Shown here in pieces: positions 56,459-64,000 of a stretch of DNA of 64,000 nt. This DNA comes from Rhodeus uyekii (taxonomy: Eukaryota; Chordata; Actinopteri; Cypriniformes; Acheilognathidae): contig JAWRVZ010000089.1 of the NCBI GenBank assembly GCA_037043235.1, forward strand, positions 2,073,501 to 2,137,500, written 5' to 3'. A program made the position numbers and the translations under genes. Each line of letters opens with the position of its first letter. The first letter of the stretch is position 1. The notes beneath the pieces are model-generated. The model saw only the letters and a program-made list of their open reading frames with translations. It searched no databases and had not been told where the DNA came from.

Positions 56459-56640
56459 GTGTGTATGAATGATCTTGATCAAATGCTTTGCAGATGACCA
56501 GAGAAATAGTGAACTATGTACAGAGAAAATGAGAAAAGTCAACATTCTGAGAGAGAACAAGACAGAAAACAAATAATGCATGTTTTCTGTATATTCTGCC
56601 ACAATGTTGGCATATGAACTCAATATTTGCATGGTTACTT

Positions 56641-56777
56641 TCATTTACATTTTATCCAAAGCGACTTATATTGCATTCAAGAAATGCATTGAATCAATTA
56701 TTGCTTTCCCTGGGATCGAACCCATGACCTTGGCGTTGTAAACACCAATGCTCTACTGATTGAGCTACACGAAAGAA
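56641..56777 (-). repeat. tRNA-derived SINE copy, minus strand
   Basis: Both tRNA-like boxes are readable on the minus strand (TAGCTCAATCAGTAGAGC and GGTTCGATCCC), followed by the ATCCAAAGCGACTTATA tail. It is probably the best-preserved tRNA-like head of the copies here. Confidence 0.78.
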
Positions 56778-56994
56778 CTTAAGCCTAAATTCGGTTACTT
56801 TGCTTTTTCAATGCGTTTTTGTACCAATATTGTCACCAAGGAGATTTTCAAAAATAGCTACTGTGGACATCTCTATAAAGAGATCCTTTCATCAGTCGAA
56901 AAACAGATAACCCTGCCCCAAACTCACACATTAGTTGATTTAATGTTGCTGTGTCGGGCTGGTTAAAATCTGTGGTTGACTGTTCACCTCATTA

Positions 56995-57290
56995 GGGCTG
57001 TGTCCAAAATCACATATTTCCCTGTACAGTATGTGACTAGAGTAGTATGTCAGAATTCATAGCAGACAAAATAGAAAACATACTTTTTTCAGCGGTCATG
57101 AAGTACGTAATTATTCAAAATAAGTATCTACACAAGATTTCAGACGCAATCTTTGTAAGGAGTTGTATACTGCACATACTTTCAAATGCAGTTGTCCATA
57201 CAGGGATTCACATACTGCATACTACGGCATACTAATTCCTTACTCTCAGTCTCAGTTAGTGTGAGACTCTGAGTGTGTGGGACACGGCTA
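56995..57290. repeat. MITE with GGCTGTGTCC ends
   Basis: The left end GGGCTGTGTCCAAAATCACA and the right end GTGTGGGACACGGCTATC form an imperfect inverted pair. The interior repeats the motif GTATGTGA / CACATACT / GCATACTACGGCATACTA. Confidence 0.5.
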
Positions 57291-57365
57291 TCAGCAGTGT
57301 GATGGAGTGATCAAAATGTCTGGCTTCCCCAGAAAGTCATTCTAGTGTGAAATTGACATTGTCCA

Positions 57366-57366
<1 letters not shown>

Positions 57367-57418
<52 letters not shown>
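57367..57418. repeat. (CA)26 microsatellite
   Basis: A perfect 52-base CA tract in the downstream intergenic region; the longest perfect CA/TG tract I found here. Confidence 0.95.
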
Positions 57419-57421
<3 letters not shown>

Positions 57422-58141
57422 AACCTGCCAGCTTAATATTGCTCTCTCTCTCTTTCTCTCTGATAATATGACCAATTCAAAGTGACAAATATGTGTTTAT
57501 ATAAACACTCAAATATGAATGTATGCCTGTGTATTTTAGACTGCTTAGCTGTAGTTTAGATACAAATAACAAACTGAGCTGCAGTTTTGGGGCTGTATTT
57601 AAGGTTGAGTGTGTGTAGAGAAGTGCATCACGTTGTGTCCCTACGGGCCGTTTGCCTGAATGCATCTTCTGCCGCACACCGCAGCTTATCGTTCAAACAC
57701 AGAAGACTCTTTTGCTCCAGTGAGCCAAACGCAGGTTTTCCTCTATAAGAGCTCATATTTGAGACGCCCAGAGACCAGAAACGTCACCAGCACCCCTAAG
57801 AAAAGACCAACAGTCTCAAAGATAGAGTTAATTTGAGGTCCTGAACATAATTAAATAAACATGTCACTTTATGTGATTCGTGGGTTGCTCTATCATCCTT
57901 TGTAGATGAAAAAACAAACATCTCTAGGTCACAATCAAAATCAAATAAATCTTATTTTATTGTACTTTTTATTTTTCTGTAAATTCAATATCATTTATAT
58001 TTAAATCTGCATACATAATTTAAAAAAACAATCAGTACAAACATTATGGCCATAATGCAGAAATAAAAAAATAGATGACTTTATCAAGAAAATTTACCAT
58101 TAATATTATTTTGTGATGACATTATTCTAGCTGTGATGTTC

Positions 58142-58215
58142 ATATATATATATATATATATATATATAACAAATTTAAGTATTTTTACATCATGGACATA
58201 TTTGTTCGTATGGAC

Positions 58216-58248
<33 letters not shown>

Positions 58249-58284
58249 GACAAATATATCCATGATGTAAATAATACTTAAATA
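58142..58284. repeat. Inverted repeat flanking TA microsatellites
   Basis: TA tracts at 58142-58168 and 58215-58240. Arms at about 58173-58205 and 58250-58283 are near reverse complements: TTTACATCATGGACATATTT against the complement of AAATATATCCATGATGTAAA. They could form a hairpin with the second TA tract in the loop. Confidence 0.75.
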
Positions 58285-59484
58285 ATAAACATTATTTATG
58301 CATTATGATTATATAACTACTTTCTTTTTGTGATGAAATATAACTCACATTTTCCCGACAGGTTTCGTGAGATTCACCGACACAAAAGTTATTTGTAAAA
58401 GGTTCTTCTACGGCATCAGACTGTAAGCCTCTTATTGGTTCTAATGGGACGCTTCATTTTAAGAGCGAGTACGGTGAACACAGGTGTGTGTGAGACGCGC
58501 GCATCAAGAGAGGAATCTTAGCTTTCAAATTCAGTTTCTTTCCTTGATCTGCCTTATTGTGATCAGTCATTTTCTAATCATTGCTTCTTATCACAATGAA
58601 AAATTTGCTTAATAAGACTTTTTTTGACACAGAAAGAGAAGAAGCCATTCGTTTTGTCGATGTAAAGGAGAGTGTCTCGGGGCCAGTAGCTGTCTGGACT
58701 GATAAACTAGAGAACATCATGTATAGCAGCAGACAGAAAGACAGAGAGATTGTGTTTGTCATGCCCTACAGAGTTTATCATGTTGGCGGTGATAAGAACA
58801 AATATCCATAATCTTCCTCTGGATGGAGCCCAAAAAAGAGAGATGTAATAGAAAAAGAGAGGGATGCAAACATGGTCTAACAGCTATTGAATGGGAAAAG
58901 GATTCATTTGTCAGGCTCCAACCTGGGGGAAAAAGAAAAATCACTCCGCTTCCACTGTATATAACTCATATAAACTGAATGTCTGTTTATAAAAATGAAG
59001 AAAATATACAATCAGTGTTTTGTAGTGTATATATTATTATTATTATTCTTTACTTACTGCCCTATGCAAGAAAACTACTTCAGATCTGACGAACAGGTGC
59101 CTGTGGTCTCGCGTTGATGAGGTCATCGCTCACGGTCCAATGAGGGAAGAGAAAAAATAATAAACATCTGTCATATAAACAAAATGTCTTGTGATTCATT
59201 TCTTTATTCTCTTTATGTGCAGTCTGGATTATTCTCTTTATAGATTTGCGATAAAGTTTGCAAAAAAGTGAGATCTTCATAATGTCTCAGTATAAGAGCA
59301 CATGAAGACTTTAATGTTTTCAGTTTCTCTTAGTGTGTGCGACCTGGGAAACTGACATTTACTCGATTTTTTTTAAATATTTGTGACAACACAATGACAC
59401 ATACTTTTTGTCCAGGCTGTCATGCAAAGAAATTATGAACACATGGAAAAATCAAAATATTATTAACTGATTGTTGTTATCTAT

Positions 59485-59950
59485 ACTATTTTTTCTTATG
59501 GGATTTTATCTTTATGGACAGATAATACCTTAAATTAATAATAATTTGGACAGATGAATAACATAAATTGATAGTTCTGTCATTATTTACTGCCTTTCTT
59601 GTTGTTACAAACCCATAAGACTTTTGTTCATTTTCAGAACACAAATTGTTTTTATTTTTTGATGAATCTGAGAGTTTCCTTTTACCACAACTGATGTGTG
59701 AATAAAAGACTAAGTTCAACCTGTTCATCATATAAATTAGAATATTTGGACTAAACCGCTCAATCCATAAGAATGAGTTTCAGAATATTTTATGAACTTT
59801 TTGAAGCATTAATGTGGCAGTTGCGTAGCTGTCAATGGATGGATAGAAACTGCTAAGATTTGATTAAAAAAAAAAAATTTTTTTTGTCATTTTCATTTTT
59901 TTACCGCATGAGGGTAAGTAATTAATGACAAAATTTTAATTTTCAGTGAT
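59485..59950. repeat. Fragments of the GTTCACCCAAAAAT MITE family
   Basis: Two pieces: one around 59575-59665 (CCCATAAGACTTTTGTTCAT), and one around 59885-59950 with GCATGAGGGTAAGTAATTAA and TGACAAAATTTTAATTTTCA near an end. They may be one copy broken by later insertion. Confidence 0.42.
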
Positions 59951-60039
59951 CCTAACCCTTTAACCAGGCCGTCGCTCATTTAAAAAAAAGAAAAGAAAAA
60001 AAAGATATGTTCCTAATTGAACTTAAAGGGTCATTTCAA

Positions 60040-60690
60040 TATGATCTTATGCTTTTCTCAATAAATTCCTCCATGACCAAGTGATCCGAGCTGCCGTCTG
60101 CACGAAGTAGGTGTACTCTGCATGTGTGTCAACAATTGTCTCGTTTGAGACTATTTTTATTCCTCCAAAGAGGTTTCAGAAGAAACATCTTGCAACTTCA
60201 CAGAAACTTAATTGAGAACTCCATTAAGCCTCCTGAGACACGAAAGAGCGACCTCTGATCAACAAAAATGGGCCTCTAGGGAGTTGTAACAAAAAAAAGT
60301 AAGACAGGAATTTGACAAATTAGAGTTTGTGTTGAGCTGTGAACCATTTTATCTGATAAAACCAGACCAGAAGCTTTTGACAGAAGCCGCCTCACCTCCG
60401 CAAAGAGACGTTAATCAAACAATCAGCATCTATATAATTAGCATCTACATAATTCCAGAAGAAGAATTATCACATTAGAAATTTTCTCAAAGGCAAATCT
60501 GGCCTCTTTATTACAGTCAGCCTCCCTCCAAAAATAACCACTGCTGCCATGGCAACAGCTGCTTCAAAGTAATAACAGTAAATAGCTTTTATTGTGACTG
60601 TTTTGAATGGCCAGTTTGCGGGAGGCAATTTTAAGCCAAGCAATTATTCTCTGATAATAAGATTTGGCCTCAGATTTGGCCAGCGGTGGA
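60040..60690. promoter_or_regulatory. Candidate conserved non-coding block
   Basis: This stretch lacks repeats and simple-sequence bias, has no coding frame and carries an RFX-like TGCCATGGCAAC at about 60546-60557, TAATTAGCAT and other homeodomain-like motifs. It differs in texture from its repeat-rich neighbours. I infer regulatory DNA only from that; conservation cannot be seen from one sequence. Confidence 0.3.
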
Positions 60691-60694
60691 CTGG

Positions 60695-60736
60695 ACACAC
60701 ACACACACACACACACACACAGATTCTTATTTTTAT

Positions 60737-60770
<34 letters not shown>
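60695..60770. repeat. (AC)n and (CT)n microsatellites
   Basis: AC repeats (60695-60721) and CT repeats (60741-60770), separated by 20 T-rich bases. The open frames across them are simple-repeat readings. Confidence 0.9.
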
Positions 60771-60774
<4 letters not shown>

Positions 60775-61617
60775 GGCAATTTCTTTAATAATGAATAACA
60801 GGCAACAACAGATCAGCATCAGTCAAATACACATCTTTGCATGTGTAGTATATTGTATGAGTTTTACGGTTTTAACTTTTTTCTGTTTACTGATTTTATT
60901 TTATTTTTACTTAAAAAATATATGTTTGATAAAGATCTGAGCAAATTGCATTTCATTGCAATGTGCATAAAAAAGAGCTCTACAGGTCAACGTTGATACT
61001 GCAAAGATCATGAAAAAAATTGTTTTCATTATTATTATTATTATCTAAAATCATATTTATTATCTATAATTATCTAACTATACAGACACAAACTATATGT
61101 ATGAATAAAGAAATGAGACAAGAAAAAAAAATCATACCAAAAGGGCTTGAATAAAAATCACATTAAGAGATTTCTGACAAAAATTGCTGCTATTTAAAAT
61201 CAGCACGCACTCACACAGCAGTAATGTTTGTTTCTAAGGCACATTATATATATAAAAAATATATTATTTGTAAATGCTACATACATATCCAAATTGAACT
61301 AAGGCCTAATCCTGGCTGAATCTAAGCATTGTCTGTGAATCCAGGACTTTTTCATAATTATGACTTGCCAAACCACGATTGTTACCATGATTTCTTTAGT
61401 TTTGCATTCATGTACTTTAGCAGCTATTAGAATAAAATCTACTGTATAGCTATAAGATGTGCTAGACATATGAATTAAGTTAAAGAGTTGAGCGCTGCTG
61501 CGGTCATACAGTAGTTTACTGTGCAGAACAACAATCAACTGACATACACGACAACTACAGTATACGTTTAGATAATATACTGTACATTCAGATCTCAGAT
61601 ATATTAATGTAAAAATA

Positions 61618-62112
61618 AAAGGGTCCACTTTAGACATTCTACCCATGTCAACTAACTCTCATTAGAGTATGAGCAGACTGTCTGCTTAATATTTTATTAT
61701 AATTATATTTTATTAATAATATAATATTCTAATGTTTTATTTTGATGCTCCTCAAACAGACATTCTACAACTTTGCAAATACATGTCAACTAACGCAAAT
61801 AACTAGCTAAAATCTAACTCTGACCTAACAGTCTGTCAAATAAATTATAACAACGTATGTTTTTACATTGCTTTAGCTCATCAAAATAACTTAATTTTCA
61901 ACTTTATGTTATAGAAGATTCAACTGATATTTTAAGACAGTTTAGTGCAATTTAAGTTGAAATGACACAATTCCAAGTTGGTTGTACTTAAAATATTTAA
62001 GGCAGCTACAAAAATGTTTATTGTTGTTGTTTTTTCAGTGTACAGTCGACTAACACTTAGTGAGAGTCAGTTGACATGTTACTTATAGTTAGTGGAGCAT
62101 CAAAATAAAGTG
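61618..62112. repeat. MITE with CACTTTATTTTGATGCTCC blocks
   Basis: AAGGGTCCACTTTAGACATT, CATGTCAACTAACTCTCATT and TATGAGCAGACTGTCTGCTT are readable, then TTTTGATGCTCC. Inverted versions (GTCGACTAACACTTAGTGAG, GCATCAAAATAAAGTGCA) stand at the right end. Together they mark a common cyprinid-type repeat. Confidence 0.58.
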
Positions 62113-62630
62113 CAACCAAATAAAACAATAAATGCATGTGCTGGCTAAAATGGAAGCGGTGTATTCTCATTGGCCATGACAGCAATCAAGCTGTGCATTT
62201 AGAAGTTAAAGGGCTCCTGGCATACAGCTGCGGAGGTTATTTTTGTACTTTAAATGCTCTTGGTTCAGGCATCTGAGGGAGAGGAGAGCGGTGGGCGTTT
62301 GCCTCTGTTAGATCATATGCTGAGCTGTCAAGAGTAGGCGCAGGTTGGCCACACTTCAGATTGTGTCTGAATCTCAACTCACTTACGGTAATTATGCTCT
62401 ATGAGGGAAATGTTTTCCGTGCCTTCTTGCACAAGTGCACGAATAACACGCGCACACACACGTTTGAGCACGTTCTCACATTCTCACACATTCTGCTCCC
62501 ACATGCACTCATATTCTTGTGGATTTCAGGATAACCCCACTCACACACACACACCCACACACACAGAAGACAGCTCATAAATCTCATTTCTACTCATTTA
62601 GTTGAATTAATGCATCTCCATGACAACGCT

Positions 62631-62644
62631 CATGCATATGCATG
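62631..62644. promoter_or_regulatory. MORE-type POU palindrome downstream of gabra4
   Basis: The perfect palindrome CATGCATATGCATG contains ATGCATATGCAT, the published MORE element bound by POU-factor homodimers. The surroundings (about 62580-62700) are unique AT-rich sequence with further ATTAAT motifs. Confidence 0.35.
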
Positions 62645-62894
62645 AAACCTCATTAATCTATAATATAATGCATATTTCATTACGATTTATAATACAACAG
62701 AAGATCTGTCAGAAATTGTCGTCTGTGCGATACTTCAATGTTGTGCTGTATCTGAGCATCTTGCTTTCTGACGATCTGTTGCTGTCGTGTGATGCAACAC
62801 GTAGCAAAGCTCCATAAACTCTGACAGCCACACGGAGTCCATAGTAACCGTTCCCCTGGAAACCACTCCGAAGTAGTGAATCCTCTCTGCATAT

Positions 62895-62921
62895 TGTGTG
62901 TGTGTGTGTGTGTGTGTGTGG
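62895..62921. repeat. (TG)n microsatellite
   Basis: About 13 TG units. The flanking frames with poly-Thr-His readings on the minus strand are artefacts of the repeat. Confidence 0.9.
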
Positions 62922-63019
62922 GTGTGACTTTTATTAGCAAACAAAGAGGATTTGTTGTGTCATTCTGAGCAATGAAACACCATTGTTATTGTTGGTTTTA
63001 TGTATCCCTTGTTTTTATT

Positions 63020-63120
63020 TGTTTTACAGTTAAGAGGTTGTTAAAAACTCATCCTTTTATAATTGCCGACAAAGGCTGAGATGATTAGTATTTTATTGTA
63101 TTGATTGGTTATATTGCAGT
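63020..63120 (+). mobile_element. Possible LINE ORF end
   Basis: A short reading (KRLLKTHPFIIADKG) recalls the LKTHPF end of fish LINE reverse-transcriptase ORFs. The sequence downstream is T-rich without a clear tail. Confidence 0.3.
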
Positions 63121-63750
63121 GTTTAGAATGATTTATTGTTTTGTACTGCGTTTTCCTAACCTTAGTACATTACTTGCATCTGTGTACATGTTTATTATTT
63201 GTATTATTACCAGGTTGTTTTGTATTGTATGTATTGTTGTACTGTTGTTCATCATGTGCTCATGGTATGTTTGTCTATGAAAATGTTGTATATGAAGATT
63301 ACAGTACTGAAGAAAAAAAAACTGGTCTAGGATTTACCAAAAAATAAATAAAAATAATAATGCATTATAATGCAATAATTCACAATTCGGAAGCAGAAAC
63401 AGCATTTTCTTGTCAAAAACTTCAATCATCTTTATTCACAACTTTGAAGAGTAACTTTTACAGGTTTTTTTTCTTTCAGATGTAGTTCATTTTATCATCC
63501 AATAAGCAATAATTATAAGTCTGATTGCTTAGAAAGAATATGACTTATTAATGTTCACTCAAGTACTGCAGGATGAGTTGATCTGTAGTTTAATATTAGG
63601 ATTATGGATGTAATAAAAATGTTATGGTCAACGTGACAATTGAAGTCAATCAGAGTACGGGTGTTTAACACACTTGATGTTGCAGAAGGTAAAGTGGTTA
63701 GATGTATGTTAGATGTGATTAATCACAATTAATTAATTAACAAAAGTTAA

Positions 63751-63870
63751 TTAATCAGTAGAGCATTGGTGTTTACAACGCCAAGGTCATAGGTTCGATC
63801 CCAGGGAAAGCAAGAACTGATTCAATGTGTATCTTGGATGCAATGCATGTCACTTAAATGTAAATGTAGA
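63751..63870 (+). repeat. tRNA-derived SINE copy
   Basis: CAGTAGAGCATTGG (A box part) and GGTTCGATCCC (B box) are followed by GCAATGCATGTCACTTAAATG, a variant of the family tail. The 5' end is truncated and joins an AATTAATTAA-rich stretch. Confidence 0.72.
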
Positions 63871-64000
63871 TAGATAGTTGACTATTTCCCCCAGTCTCCT
63901 AAATTCCCTTTTCTCTATAGCAACCAACCAAGATACTCTGCTCTCTTTTATCATTACCTTTTGTTACCCCTTCATGTAATGCATTCAAATGTCAAAGTAC

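Larger units (their letters stand above)
55001..64000. other. Intergenic, downstream of gabra4
   Basis: Outside the listed repeats (56068, 56641, 56995, 57367, 58142, 59485, 60695, 61618, 63751) the sequence is AT-rich with no recognisable exon on either strand. The 76-codon frame at 58581-58811 resembles no known family. Blocks at 60040-60690 and 62150-62700 look unique rather than repetitive. Confidence 0.55.

Noticed and set aside
56641..56777. A tRNA gene
   Set aside because: The A and B boxes are tRNA-like, but the cloverleaf is degraded and is fused to a tail shared by five other SINE-like copies in this window.
57367..57418. CRISPR-like or structured tandem array
   Set aside because: It is a plain CA microsatellite; there are no spacers and the genome is vertebrate.
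58581..58811. 76-codon frame with a protein-like composition
   Set aside because: I know no similar protein, an opposite-strand frame of similar length overlaps it, and there is no splice or promoter context.

Overview
The window is vertebrate genomic DNA, almost certainly from a teleost fish and probably a cyprinid. The evidence is one long intron-rich receptor gene with GT-AG introns and a dense background of fish-type transposons: two decayed Tc1-like elements, a DIRS-like retrotransposon fragment, tRNA-derived SINEs, LINE 3' ends and many miniature inverted-repeat elements. There are no bacterial-type operons, CRISPR arrays or functional RNA genes that I can support.

The only protein-coding gene I can support is gabra4, the GABA-A receptor alpha-4 subunit, on the + strand from 23039 to 53449. 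All nine coding exons can be placed with consistent phases and give a 556-residue protein. It has a signal peptide, an extracellular ligand-binding domain with the Cys loop, M1-M3, a long low-complexity cytoplasmic loop and M4. The C-terminal M4 block and the arginine in the FFRNGK motif separate it from alpha-1, -2, -3 and -5. A CpG-rich block (about 22560-23040) immediately before the ATG is the likely promoter and first exon. The short leader contains AUG-stop micro-ORFs and an overlapping upstream ORF.

Layout: 1-22200 is intergenic, with SINE, LTR-like, MITE and Tc1-like insertions and no exon I can recognise. 22200-23038 is the promoter and 5' leader. 23039-53449 is gabra4, with introns of 173, 4091, 1204, 1017, 4676, 1539, 8701 and 7339 bases. 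53450 to about 55000 is 3' UTR or flank. 55000-64000 is intergenic, with repeats, microsatellites and some unique sequence near 60-62.6 kb that looks like candidate regulatory DNA. In other vertebrates gabra4 lies in a cluster with gabrb1, gabra2 and gabrg1. No exon of those neighbours is recognisable here.

I found no convincing new biological system. The most interesting leads are the uORF-laden leader, octamer and POU-type palindromes in intron 7 and downstream, a SINE with target-site duplications ending about 50 bases before the exon 8 splice acceptor, a short segment shared between the two ends of the window, and a hairpin-forming inverted repeat at 58.2 kb. All family names come from reading the sequence and memory of the families; no database search was run.
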